Shown here: piece after piece, positions 52,122-62,820 of the stretch | Layout of the letters: every line of letters starts with the position of its first letter | Position numbering within the stretch: position 1 is the stretch's first letter | DNA from: Streptomyces sp. NBC_01471 | Lineage (GTDB): Bacteria; Actinomycetota; Actinomycetes; Streptomycetales; Streptomycetaceae | Assembly (NCBI RefSeq): GCF_041438865.1 | Contig: NZ_CP109450.1 | Coordinates: 2,893,001-2,957,000, forward strand | Reading direction: 5' to 3' | DNA: 64,000 nucleotides | Program-made: the position numbers and the translations under genes | The notes under the pieces: model-generated | Seen by the model: only the letters and a program-made list of their open reading frames with translations | Databases searched by the model: none | Told to the model about the DNA's origin: nothing

Positions 52122-54044
52122 TCACTTCTTGGGAGCGAACGTCTTGAACGCCGTATTACGCAGCGTGGTGCACTCGTCGTCGTTCCAGTCGCTCGCCTTG
52201 CAGCTGACCATGATCGAGTAGCCGCGCTTGGCGTCCACCTTGAATCCCCGGTTCAGCACCCGGACCCGCTGGCCGTTCTGGTCACGCTCGAACGACCAGT
52301 CGGCGACGGTCGGATAGCCGTTGTACTCGACCTTGTGTATGCCGAGGTGCTTGTAGCCGCCGACACTGGCCCGCAGACCACCGACCGCCGCCTGCCAGGC
52401 GGCGGCCGCGTCGTCCTTGGGCGAGTCGTTGAAGTCGATCTGGACGCGCGGGAAGCCGCCGCTGGTCTTGTTGTAGATCCCGCCCGAGCTCACCCCCGCT
52501 ATGGCCGTGCGGTGGAACCCGGCAGGCATGGCCATCGTGAAGCGGAACCGACCGTCCGTCACCTTCTTGTAGCCACTGGGCAGCGCGTCACCGGCGGAGG
52601 GCTCGGACGGCTTCCCGGAGGGCGTGGGCGAAGCGCTCCCGCTGCTCTGCCCCTTGCCCTGATCGCCGTTCTTGCCCTGGTCGCCTGTCTTCCCCTTGCC
52701 CGTGTCCTTGCCGTCGTTCTTGCTGTCGCCACCGGCCGTCGCACCACTCGAAGCGCTCTTGTCACTCTTGGACTTGCTCTGATTGCCCTTGTCGTCGCCG
52801 CCGAGAGTGAAGGCGAGGACGGTCCCGAGCACCGCGAGTGCGACAACGGCCGCGATTATCACCAGGGTGCGCCGCGGCACGACATCGGTGAGCGGCGCCC
52901 TGACCCGGGCGGGCGGTCCGGCCGGTGCGGCGGCGGGCTTGGCCGGAGCCGGCTCGGACCTGGCGTTCCGTACGGAGTTCAGCGCGCCGCGCACCCGGTC
53001 GGCCGCAGCGGTGTCCCTGGCCTTCTGAAGCCTGGACTCCTTGGCCGGCCTGACTTCCTTGGCGGGCCTCGGCTCCTTGGCCGCCTTGGCGGGCTTCGCG
53101 GGTCTGGAATCCCCCGCGTCCATGGGCTCGTCGGGAACCGGCGGCAGCGGCACGACCCGCGTCGCGTCGGCCGCGACCGTCTCGGCAGCGGGTTCCGGCG
53201 CGTCCGGAGCGTGGATCACGGCGTTCAGCAGGCGGCGGGCGCCCGCGTCGTCGAGGCGCTGGGCCGGATCCTTGGCGAGCAGACCGTAGATGACCTCCGA
53301 CAGGGCTCCCGCGTTCTTCGGCGGGTCGAGCGATTCAGTCATCACCGCGGTCAGGGTCGCGATGGCCGACCCCTTGTCGTAGGGCGGCACGCCCTCGACA
53401 CTCGCGTACAGCAGCCCGCCCAGCGACCACAGGTCGGCCGGCGGCCCCGGCTTGTGGCCGCGCGCCCGCTCGGGCGAGATGTACGAGGGGGCGCCGACCA
53501 GCATTCCGGTCGACGTCACCGACGGGTCGCCCTCGACCTGTGCGATCCCGAAGTCGGTCAGCACGACCCGCCCGTCCTCGGCGATCAGCACGTTGGACGG
53601 CTTCACATCGCGGTGCAGGATTCCCTCACGGTGCGCGAGGCGCAGCACGTCGAGGATCGCGAGGCCCACCTCGGCCGCGCGCACGGGTGTGAGGACGCCC
53701 TCCTCCCGTACCAACTCGGCCAGCGAGCAGCCCTCGACGAGCTCCATGACGATCCACGGCCGGTCGTCCTCGTCGACCACGTCGTAGACAGTCACCGCTC
53801 CGTTGTTACGGATCCGGGCAATCGCCTTGGCCTCGCGCAGCGTACGCGTCACGAGTCTGCGCTTCTCGTCCTCGTCGATGGCCGAGGGGAAACGCAGCTC
53901 CTTCACCGCGACGGTGCGGCCGAGTGTCTCGTCCACCGCCCGCCAGACGGTGCCCATGCCGCCCTTGCCGAGCACACCCCCAAGCCGGTACCGCCCAGCC
54001 AGGAGGCGCCCCTTGGTGTCCTTCGCCTGCTCCGCCTCCGACAT
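52122..54044 (-). CDS. Eukaryote-like Ser/Thr protein kinase
   Basis: This encodes 640 residues, from ATG 54044 after GAGGGG. The kinase domain is complete: GKGGMGTVW, AVKEL, HRDVKPSNVLI, DFGIAQVEG, GAPSYISPERA. The juxtamembrane region is basic (KPAKAAKEPRPAKEVRPAKES). A span at about 393-415 (LVIIAAVVALAVLGTVLAFTL) leads to a Lys/Asp/Gly/Ser-rich stalk and an outer domain (about 490-640), as in its neighbours. It heads the minus-strand kinase cluster; gaps to the next genes are about 140 bases, so each may have its own promoter. Confidence 0.93.
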   Translation of the reverse strand: MSEAEQAKDTKGRLLAGRYRLGGVLGKGGMGTVWRAVDETLGRTVAVKELRFPSAIDEDEKRRLVTRTLREAKAIARIRNNGAVTVYDVVDEDDRPWIVMELVEGCSLAELVREEGVLTPVRAAEVGLAILDVLRLAHREGILHRDVKPSNVLIAEDGRVVLTDFGIAQVEGDPSVTSTGMLVGAPSYISPERARGHKPGPPADLWSLGGLLYASVEGVPPYDKGSAIATLTAVMTESLDPPKNAGALSEVIYGLLAKDPAQRLDDAGARRLLNAVIHAPDAPEPAAETVAADATRVVPLPPVPDEPMDAGDSRPAKPAKAAKEPRPAKEVRPAKESRLQKARDTAAADRVRGALNSVRNARSEPAPAKPAAAPAGPPARVRAPLTDVVPRRTLVIIAAVVALAVLGTVLAFTLGGDDKGNQSKSKSDKSASSGATAGGDSKNDGKDTGKGKTGDQGKNGDQGKGQSSGSASPTPSGKPSEPSAGDALPSGYKKVTDGRFRFTMAMPAGFHRTAIAGVSSGGIYNKTSGGFPRVQIDFNDSPKDDAAAAWQAAVGGLRASVGGYKHLGIHKVEYNGYPTVADWSFERDQNGQRVRVLNRGFKVDAKRGYSIMVSCKASDWNDDECTTLRNTAFKTFAPKK

Positions 54045-54773
54045 GCGTCCCCTCTGCGTTCAACCCGCCCTGGCAGAGCGTCCATTGTCTCTCACTCCGG
54101 CACCGATGATGGTGCCGGGTCCGTGGGCGACCATCATGGGCCATGCGGGAGCCTTTTCCTGCCACGCCGGTGTCGCATCTGCCGCTCGCCACTGCGGCGG
54201 ATCCCGGTACCGCTCGGCGGTACCACCCAGTCCCTGCCCGGAGAACCCGAGGTCAAGCAGGCGTCGAGCAGGCGTACGGCACGCTTCCGCTCCGCGCAGA
54301 CCGCCTCCTGCCGCCCCTGCAGACTTCAGCGTCCCGCCCCTCCCACACAGCTCTTTCACCCGACACCGCCATCCCCCCTGGCACCACCCCGGATCGGCCC
54401 GGCACCACCCCGGCCCGGAACGGCTCGACCCGGACACGGCCCCGGCTCGGCCCAGTTCACCGCCCCGGCCCGGCCCAACTCACCGCCGGCTCCCGACCCT
54501 GTTCTCTCCCTCACATCCCGATCCCGAACCCATGCGTCGCTCCACCCCTCGACTCAGCCCCCAGACCCAGCCCCTCACCCCCGCCCCCGGACGAGGACTT
54601 CCGCCGGACCCGCCGGACCCGGCGGACCCTGCGGACCCGGCCGGGACTCTGCCGCAGCAGTTCCCGGCCGGACGGGCAACCGCTGCCGGAGCCCACCACA
54701 GCTCCGTACAGCGTCACCCACAACGCCTGCCGTCTGGATCAGGCCCGGCTCGCAAGGTCCGGCACCCGCATCC
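54045..54773. other. Gene-free stretch between kinase cluster and glpD
   Basis: The 730 bases are Pro/Arg-codon-like GC-rich sequence with no frame showing start, ribosome binding site and codon bias together. It contains many short CCCGGCACCACC-like repeats near 54370-54420. I see no RNA gene. Confidence 0.6.
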
Positions 54774-54831
54774 CATTCATTCACTCACTCACTTACTCAC
54801 TCACTCACCCACCCACTCACTCACTCACTCA
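54774..54831. repeat. CACT/TCAC tetranucleotide microsatellite over the glpD stop
   Basis: Fourteen or so near-perfect TCAC/CATT tetranucleotides (with two CCCA variants) run right up to and through the glpD stop codon at 54825. Such repeats can change in length by slippage, but here only the non-coding side is affected. Confidence 0.9.
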
Positions 54832-56534
54832 AGCGGCACGATGTCCGGCGCCCCCAGCCGCGCCGCGTCCGCCGTCAGGTCGTCCGGCTGGCGCTGCGAC
54901 TCCCGTTCCGCCTCGACCCGCTTCTCGTAGTGTTCGATCTCCGCCTCGATGCGGCTCTTGTCCCAGCCCAGCACCCTGGCCATCAGACCGGCCGCCTCCC
55001 GTGCGCTGCGCGTGCCCCGGTCGAACGTCTCGATCGAGATGCGCGTGCGCCGGGTGAGTACGTCATCCAGATGCCTGGCCCCTTCGTGCGAGGCCGCGTA
55101 GACGACCTCCGCCCGCAGGTAGTCGTCCGCGCCGCCCAGCGGTTCGCCCAGCGACGGGTCCTCCGCGATGAGGTCCAGGACCTCCTGGGTCATGGCGCCG
55201 AAGCGGTTCAGCAGGTGTTCCACCCGGGCCACATGCAGGCCGGTCCGCTTGGCGATGCGCGCTCGCGCGTTCCACAGGGCGTTGTACCCCTCGGCACCGA
55301 TCAGCGGCACGTTCTCCGTGACACACTCGGCGACCCGCTGGTCCAGCCCGTGTACCGCCTCGTCCACCGCATCCTTCGCCATCACACGGTAGGTCGTGTA
55401 CTTCCCGCCCGCGACGACCACGAGACCCGGCACCGGATGCGCCACCGTGTGCTCCCGGGAGAGCTTGCTGGTCGCGTCGGACTCCCCGGCCAGCAGCGGC
55501 CGCAGGCCGGCGTACACGCCCTCCACGTCGTCGCGCGTCAGCGGCACGGCGAGCACCGAGTTGACGTGTTCGAGCAGGTAGTCGATGTCGGCGCTGGACG
55601 CGGCCGGATGCGCCTTGTCGAGATCCCAGTCCGTGTCGGTGGTCCCGACGATCCAGTGGCGGCCCCACGGGATCACGAACAGCACCGACTTCTCGGTCCG
55701 CAGGATGAGCCCGGTCGTCGAGTGGATCCGGTCCTTCGGCACGACCAGGTGGATCCCCTTGGACGCCCGCACATGGAACTGCCCGCGCTCGGCGATCAGC
55801 CCCTGTGTGTCGTCCGTCCACACTCCGGTCGAATTGACGACCTGCTTGGCGCGGATCTCGTACTCCCCGCCCCCCTCCTCGTCCTTCACCCGTACGCCGA
55901 CGACCCGCTCGCCCTCCCGCAGGAAGCCGGTCACCTTGGCCCGGTTCGCCACCAGTGCGCCGTAGCTCGCGGCCGTCCGTACCAGCGTCGCCACATGGCG
56001 CGCGTCGTCCACCTGCGCGTCGTAGTACTGCAAGGCGCCGACCAGCGCGTCCTTCTTCAGCGCGGGGGCCAGCCGCAGTGCGTGCTTACGGGTCAGATGC
56101 CGGTGCAGCGGCAGCCCGCGGCCGTGTCCCGACGAGACCGACATGGCGTCGTACAGCGCGACGCCCGAGCCCGCGTACCAGCGCTCCCAGCCCTTGTGCT
56201 GCAGCGGATAGAGGAAGGGCACCGGTTTCACCAAGTGGGGTGCCAGCCGCTCCAGGAGCAGCCCGCGCTCCTTCAGCGCCTCCCGTACGAGCGCGAAGTC
56301 GAGCATCTCCAGATAGCGCAGGCCTCCGTGGATCAGCTTGCTCGACCGGCTCGACGTGCCCGAGGCCCAGTCCCTCGCTTCGACCAGACCGGTCGCCAGT
56401 CCGCGCGTCGCGGCGTCCAGCGCCGTCCCCGCGCCGACCACACCACCCCCCACGACCAGTACGTCCAGTTCACGCTCGGCCATCCCGGCGAGCGCCTGTG
56501 CGCGCTCCTCGGGCCCCAGTGTCGCTGTCCTCAC
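54825..56534 (-). CDS. glpD: Glycerol-3-phosphate dehydrogenase (FAD-dependent)
   Basis: This encodes 569 residues, from GTG 56534, five bases after GGGAGG; the frame is open farther upstream but less plausible. The FAD-binding GGGVVGAG is near residue 27 (LDVLVVGGGVVGAGTALDAATRGL), then SSRSSKLIHGGLRYLEM, WIVGTTDTDWD and VAGGKYTTYRVMA, all GlpD signatures. It oxidises sn-glycerol-3-phosphate to dihydroxyacetone phosphate and passes electrons to quinone at the inner face of the membrane. No glpF/glpK lies in the window. Confidence 0.96.
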   Translation of the reverse strand: MRTATLGPEERAQALAGMAERELDVLVVGGGVVGAGTALDAATRGLATGLVEARDWASGTSSRSSKLIHGGLRYLEMLDFALVREALKERGLLLERLAPHLVKPVPFLYPLQHKGWERWYAGSGVALYDAMSVSSGHGRGLPLHRHLTRKHALRLAPALKKDALVGALQYYDAQVDDARHVATLVRTAASYGALVANRAKVTGFLREGERVVGVRVKDEEGGGEYEIRAKQVVNSTGVWTDDTQGLIAERGQFHVRASKGIHLVVPKDRIHSTTGLILRTEKSVLFVIPWGRHWIVGTTDTDWDLDKAHPAASSADIDYLLEHVNSVLAVPLTRDDVEGVYAGLRPLLAGESDATSKLSREHTVAHPVPGLVVVAGGKYTTYRVMAKDAVDEAVHGLDQRVAECVTENVPLIGAEGYNALWNARARIAKRTGLHVARVEHLLNRFGAMTQEVLDLIAEDPSLGEPLGGADDYLRAEVVYAASHEGARHLDDVLTRRTRISIETFDRGTRSAREAAGLMARVLGWDKSRIEAEIEHYEKRVEAERESQRQPDDLTADAARLGAPDIVPLE

Positions 56535-56618
56535 TGCTGCCTCCCGTTGATCAGGCCGCCGAAGCGGTGTCCGGTGCACCCTCGATTCTGTCCGCGATCT
56601 CCCACTTCAGCCACCGCC

Positions 56619-56702
56619 TGTGGACAACACACGGACACCCCGGCCCGCCCAATACCGCAAATCGGTCATATTTACTCCTAACCTGACATTGCGCTGTCCA
56701 CA
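56619..56702. promoter_or_regulatory. Inverted DnaA-box-like sites around an AT-rich promoter region
   Basis: TGTGGACAA (56619-56627, the reverse of the Streptomyces-preferred TTGTCCACA) and CTGTCCACA (56694-56702, 8 of 9) face each other 66 bases apart. Between them is the least GC-rich part of the gap (ATCGGTCATATTTACTCC). The region must also hold promoters for glpD and the dehydrogenase. Confidence 0.4.
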
Positions 56703-56751
56703 GGACTTGCGCACTCGTCCCCCTCCGGCTATTGGGAAGGACGGATCACCC

Positions 56752-58002
56752 ATGCCCGCAGATCTCGCCGTGATCGGACTCGGCCACCTCGGCCTGCCGC
56801 TCGCCCAGGCCGCCGTCGCCACAGGCCTCGAAACCATCGGCTACGACACCGACCCGCGCCGCCTGCTTCAACTCGCCGCCGGCCACACCCCCGTCGACGG
56901 CTCCCTGAGCGCGGCCGACATCCGCCGGATGCTCTCGGGGGGCTTCCGGCCCGTCACCGATCCGGCCGAACTGGGCCGGGTCCGTACCGCCGTCATCTGC
57001 GCACCCACCCCACTGGGCGAGGACCGGGCACTCGACCTGGCACCGGTCACCGACGCGACCCGCGCACTCGCCGCCAGGCTGCGCCCGCACACCACGGTCA
57101 TCGTCGAATCGGCCGTCTATCCGGGCACCACGGAAGAAATCCTGCGCCCCCTCCTGGAAGAGGGGTCCGGGCTGCGGGCCGGGCGGGACTTCCACCTCGC
57201 GTACTCCCCCAGCCGCCTCGACCCCGGAAACCGGACCCACCCCTACGCGGCGACCCCCAAGGTCATCGGCGGTCTGACCCCCGCCTGCACCGAATCCGCC
57301 GCGGCCTTCTACGGCCGGTTGAGTGACAAGGTCGTACGAGCGCGCGGCCCCCGCGAGGCCGAAATGACCAAACTGCTCGAAACCAACTACCGGCACGTCA
57401 ACATCGCCCTGGTCAACGAGATGGCCGTGCTCTGCCACGAGCTGGGCGTCGACCTCTGGGACGTCATCCGCTGCGCCGAGACGAAGCCCTTCGGCTTCCA
57501 GCCCTTCCGGCCGGGCCCCGGCGTCGGCGGCCACGGCGTCCCCGTCGACACCGCGGGCCCCCCGCACACCGTCCGCCCGCTGCGCATGGTCGAACTCGCC
57601 CAGCAGGTCAACGACCGGATGCCGCAGTACGTCATCCAGCGCTGCGCCACCCTCCTCAACGAGCACGGCAAGTCGGCGCGCGGCGCCCGCGTCCTGCTCC
57701 TGGGCGTCACCTACAAGCCCGACCTCGCCGACCAGCAGAACTCCCCGGCCGGCGAGATCGCCCGTCGGCTGATGGACCTGGGCGCGTCGGTGAGCTACCA
57801 CGACCCGTACGTCCCGGACTGGCGCATCCGCGACGTGCCGGTCCCCCGCGCGGACTCCCTCTACGAAGCGGCTGCGGGCGCGGATCTGACGGTGCTGCTC
57901 CAGCACCACCGGACCTACGACCTCCAGGGCCTCGCGGTGAAGGCGCAGCTGCTGCTCGACACCCGGGGAGCCACCCCGGTGGGAGCCGCCCACCGGCTGT
58001 GA
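56752..58002 (+). CDS. Nucleotide-sugar dehydrogenase (UDP-ManNAc/UDP-glucose 6-dehydrogenase family)
   Basis: This encodes 416 residues, from ATG 56752, ten bases after GGAAGGA. The NAD-binding GLGHLGLP is at residues 9-16; the catalytic Cys region is seen as VGGHGVPVDTAGPP, in which the usual GxHCIPxDP Cys is replaced by Val (see findings). The middle has NYRHVNIALVNEMAVLCHELG and the C-terminus VLLLGVTYKPDLADQQNSPA. The WecC/Ugd family makes UDP-uronic acids for surface glycans by two successive oxidations. The neighbours do not point to a particular pathway. Confidence 0.85.
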   Translation: MPADLAVIGLGHLGLPLAQAAVATGLETIGYDTDPRRLLQLAAGHTPVDGSLSAADIRRMLSGGFRPVTDPAELGRVRTAVICAPTPLGEDRALDLAPVTDATRALAARLRPHTTVIVESAVYPGTTEEILRPLLEEGSGLRAGRDFHLAYSPSRLDPGNRTHPYAATPKVIGGLTPACTESAAAFYGRLSDKVVRARGPREAEMTKLLETNYRHVNIALVNEMAVLCHELGVDLWDVIRCAETKPFGFQPFRPGPGVGGHGVPVDTAGPPHTVRPLRMVELAQQVNDRMPQYVIQRCATLLNEHGKSARGARVLLLGVTYKPDLADQQNSPAGEIARRLMDLGASVSYHDPYVPDWRIRDVPVPRADSLYEAAAGADLTVLLQHHRTYDLQGLAVKAQLLLDTRGATPVGAAHRL

Positions 58003-58154
58003 CCGCCGGCCGCAGGCCCGTCGGCGGGTGCACACCGCGCTGTCCCCGCGGCCGCCGGATGTGAATGTCATGTGTGGATGTCGGTGCGGGCTGCTAGCGT
58101 GCGGCCTTCGTCACTCGCACAACCGTGCGCATCTGTCCCAGGGGGGACCCCGTC

Positions 58155-58664
58155 ATGACCCAGCCCGCGCCACCGCCCCAGACACCGGATCCGTCCTCGG
58201 ACCGACTGGCGCAGTACCAGCCGCCGGGCTTCGGCTTCCCGATGGCGCCGCAGGCCGCCCCGGCGAAGGTCAACATCGCGGGCGGCATCGTGGTCGCCGT
58301 GATCACCGCCCTGGTGGTGGGCGCGGCGTACGGGGGCATCCTCGGGGCCACCAAGCACGAGTTCGGTTACGCGGCCGTCGCCGTGGGCTTCATCATCGGA
58401 TTCGCCACGGGCAAGGTGGGCGGTGACCACGTGGGCCTGGCAGCCGCGGGCGCCGTCCTGTCACTGGTGTCCGTCTACTTCGGACAACTGCTCGGAGAGG
58501 CGATCATCGCGGCCAAGCAGCTCCCGATCTCCGTACCGGAACTGTTCTTCCAGCACTTCGGCCTGCTCAACGACGCCTGGCGGGCCGACTCCGACTTCAT
58601 CAGCTACCTCTTCATCGCCATCGCCGTGGCCGCGTCCTTCGCAGGCATGAAGCGGGCGCTCTGA
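58155..58664 (+). CDS. Small multi-span membrane protein
   Basis: This encodes 169 residues, from ATG 58155 with GGGGGGA 7 bases upstream. The first 45 residues are Pro/Gln-rich and cytoplasmic-like. Four spans follow at about 50-68 (IAGGIVVAVITALVVGAAYG), 79-96 (AAVAVGFIIGFATGKV), 101-121 (LAAAGAVLSLVSVYFGQLL) and 150-167 (YLFIAIAVAASFAG). It is expected in the cell membrane. No motif identifies a family. A compact terminator hairpin lies at 58795. Confidence 0.8.
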   Translation: MTQPAPPPQTPDPSSDRLAQYQPPGFGFPMAPQAAPAKVNIAGGIVVAVITALVVGAAYGGILGATKHEFGYAAVAVGFIIGFATGKVGGDHVGLAAAGAVLSLVSVYFGQLLGEAIIAAKQLPISVPELFFQHFGLLNDAWRADSDFISYLFIAIAVAASFAGMKRAL

Positions 58665-58794
58665 CAACACGGGCCGCCCCGGGCACGGGCCACCGCTCCG
58701 GGCACCGTCCGCACCGCTCCAGGACACCGCCCGCTCCACGGCACAGCCACGCCCCGGGCACCGCCCGCCCTCCGGCCGGCGCAGGCAGCACGAA

Positions 58795-58820
58795 GCCCGG
58801 ACCGCGACTGCGGTCCGGGC
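58795..58820. terminator. Terminator between convergent membrane-protein gene and guaB3
   Basis: GCCCGGACCGC (58795-58805) pairs with GCGGTCCGGGC (58810-58820) around a 4-base loop, 60 bases from the guaB3 stop. Confidence 0.8.
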
Positions 58821-58883
58821 CTGTGCACGGCGCCACACATGCGGGAACCGGAGACCGGTGGGGTCCAGTGCCGCGGCGTCGGC

Positions 58884-60008
58884 TCAGCGCTTGTGCTGGG
58901 CGTCCGCGACCGTCACCTCGACGCGCTGGAACTCCTTGAGCTCGCTGTACCCCGTGGTCGCCATCGAACGGCGCAGCGCCCCGAAGAAGTTCATCGAACC
59001 GTCCGGGATGTGCGAGGGACCGGAGAGGACCTGCTCGGTCGTGCCGACCATCCCCAGGTCGACCAGCTTTCCGCGCGGCACGTCCTCGTGGACGGCCTCC
59101 ATGCCCCAGTGGTGCCCCTTGCCGGGCGCGTCCGACGCGCGGGCCAGCGGCGAGCCGATCATGACCGAGTCCGCGCCGCAGGCGATGGCCTTCGGCAGGT
59201 CGCCGGACCAGCCGACACCGCCGTCCGCGATGACGTGCACATAACGGCCGCCGGACTCGTCCATGTAGTCGCGGCGGGCCGCGGCCACATCGGCGACCGC
59301 GGTCGCCATCGGGACCTGAATGCCCAGCACATTGCGCGTGGTGTGCGCGGCGCCGCCGCCGAAGCCGACGAGCACGCCGGCCGCTCCGGTACGCATCAGG
59401 TGCAGCGCCGCGGTGTACGTCGCACAGCCGCCGACGATGACCGGGACGTCCAGCTCATAGATGAACTGCTTCAGGTTCAGCGGCTCGGCGGCACCGGAGA
59501 CGTGCTCGGCCGAGACCGTCGTACCGCGGATGACGAAGATGTCGACGCCCGCGTCCACGACCGCCTTGGAGAACTGGGCGGTGCGCTGCGGGGAGAGCGC
59601 GGCCGCGGTGACCACACCCGAGTCGCGCACCTCCTTGATCCGCAGGCCGATCAGGTCCTCCTGGATCGGGGCCGCGTAGATCTCCTGGAGACGCCGCGTC
59701 GCGGTCTCCTCGTCGAGCCCGGCGATCTCGTCGAGCAGCGGCTGCGGGTCCTCGTACCGCGTCCACAGACCTTCGAGGTTCAGGACTCCGAGGCCGCCCA
59801 TCTCACCGATGCGGATGGCGGTCTGCGGGGACACGACCGAGTCCATCGGAGCGGCCAGGAACGGCAGCTCGAACCGGTAGGCATCGATCTGCCAGGCGAT
59901 CGAGACCTCCTTCGGGTCCCGGGTGCGCCGGCTCGGCACGATGGCGATGTCGTCGAACGCGTACGCCCTGCGGCCGCGCTTGCCGCGCCCGATCTCGATC
60001 TCAGTCAC
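58884..60008 (-). CDS. guaB3: GuaB3 family IMP dehydrogenase-related protein
   Basis: This encodes 374 residues, from GTG 60008. It has the IMPDH/GMP-reductase barrel (AFDDIAIVPSRRTRDP, FLAAPMDSVVSP, ADGGVGWSGDLPKAIACGAD) but no CBS domains. The usual catalytic loop G-x-x-x-C-T-T-R reads AAHTTRNVLG, so the nucleophilic Cys seen in GuaB is not there. This is the normal state for actinomycete GuaB3, whose exact substrate is debated. It is the downstream partner of guaB, separated by 105 bases and a terminator; a translational start in its own leader is expected. Confidence 0.93.
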   Translation of the reverse strand: MTEIEIGRGKRGRRAYAFDDIAIVPSRRTRDPKEVSIAWQIDAYRFELPFLAAPMDSVVSPQTAIRIGEMGGLGVLNLEGLWTRYEDPQPLLDEIAGLDEETATRRLQEIYAAPIQEDLIGLRIKEVRDSGVVTAAALSPQRTAQFSKAVVDAGVDIFVIRGTTVSAEHVSGAAEPLNLKQFIYELDVPVIVGGCATYTAALHLMRTGAAGVLVGFGGGAAHTTRNVLGIQVPMATAVADVAAARRDYMDESGGRYVHVIADGGVGWSGDLPKAIACGADSVMIGSPLARASDAPGKGHHWGMEAVHEDVPRGKLVDLGMVGTTEQVLSGPSHIPDGSMNFFGALRRSMATTGYSELKEFQRVEVTVADAQHKR

Positions 60009-60059
60009 GATGTGTGGCCTTTCCCTCTACGTCTGCCGTTCCAGTATCCCCGACGCGCA

Positions 60060-60099
60060 CGCGGAAGCCCGCGGGCCGTCCGGCCCGCGGGCTTCCGCG
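60060..60099 (-). terminator. Terminator after guaB
   Basis: A perfect 18-bp stem (60060-60077 with 60082-60099) has the 4-base loop GTCC. It lies 15 bases past the guaB stop, so guaB3 needs read-through or its own promoter. Confidence 0.88.
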
Positions 60100-60113
60100 G
60101 TGGTACGTACGCC

Positions 60114-61999
<1,886 letters not shown>

Positions 62000-62677
62000 C
62001 TACTGCTCGGCCAGTGCCCGCAGCCGGCTCAGAGCTCGGTGCTGAGCGACCCGTACGGCCCCCGGCGACATCCCCAGCATCTGCCCGGTCTCCTCGGCGG
62101 TCAGCCCGACGGCGACTCGCAGCACCAGCAGTTCGCGCTGGTTGTCCGGAAGGTTGGCCAGCAGCTTTCGGGCCCAGGCGGCATCGCTGCTGAGCAGCGC
62201 ACGCTCCTCGGGGCCGAGCGAGTCGTCCGGCCGCTCGGGCATCTCGTCCGACGGCACGGCCGTGGATCCGGGGTGGCGCATGGCCGCCCGCTGAAGATCG
62301 GCGACCTTGTGGGTGGCGATGGCGAAGACGAAGGCCTCGAAGGGCCTGCCCGTGTCCTTGTAACGCGGCAGCGCCATCAGGACCGCGACGCAGACTTCCT
62401 GGGCAAGGTCCTCCACGAAGTGGCGGGCGTCGCCGGGCAGCCGGTTCAGCCGCGTACGGCAGTAGCGCAGGGCCAGCGGATGGACGTGCGCCAGCAGGTC
62501 GTGCGTGGCCTGCTGGTCTCCGTCTACAGCCAGGTGGACGAGCGCGCCGATGGCCCCATGGGCATTCGCAGCCTCGTCGTCCCGCATCGGTCCATGGTGC
62601 CTCGGCACCGAACCATCCGCTTCACCACGCTCGTAGTTGTGCACTGAAGCGTTATGAGCAGGTGCGCCGGAACTCAT
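62000..62677 (-). CDS. ECF-type sigma factor (SigD-like)
   Basis: This encodes 225 residues. ATG 62677 is preferred because GGAGGGGAGGG lies 8 bases upstream; a GTG at 62728 is in frame but has no room for a site. Region 2 is visible as [16 protein letters not shown] and [20 protein letters not shown], region 4 as [45 protein letters not shown] (seen in pieces: [26 protein letters not shown]). Lying beside guaB it matches Mycobacterium SigD in position; in Streptomyces it may be the factor (ShbA) reported to drive hrdB, but I cannot confirm this. No anti-sigma gene is adjacent. Confidence 0.92.
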   Translation of the reverse strand: MSSGAPAHNASVHNYERGEADGSVPRHHGPMRDDEAANAHGAIGALVHLAVDGDQQATHDLLAHVHPLALRYCRTRLNRLPGDARHFVEDLAQEVCVAVLMALPRYKDTGRPFEAFVFAIATHKVADLQRAAMRHPGSTAVPSDEMPERPDDSLGPEERALLSSDAAWARKLLANLPDNQRELLVLRVAVGLTAEETGQMLGMSPGAVRVAQHRALSRLRALAEQ

Positions 62678-62820
62678 CCGCTGCGCCCTCCCCTCCCGCT
62701 CGAACGACTCGTCCCCGAGGAACTCCACACCTCAAGGATGCGGCATCGCGCGGGAAACAGAGTTGGGGCGTCCGCCACCCCGTCCGCCACCGAGCGGACG
62801 GGGGTCCTGCCGGTCATCCT

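Noticed and set aside
54060..54437. A minus-strand frame between the kinase cluster and glpD
   Set aside because: Unconvincing composition, no start site, no recognisable motif.
51567..56681. A 5.1-kb open plus-strand frame
   Set aside because: Antisense to the kinase and glpD genes; no domain, no start site, biased composition.
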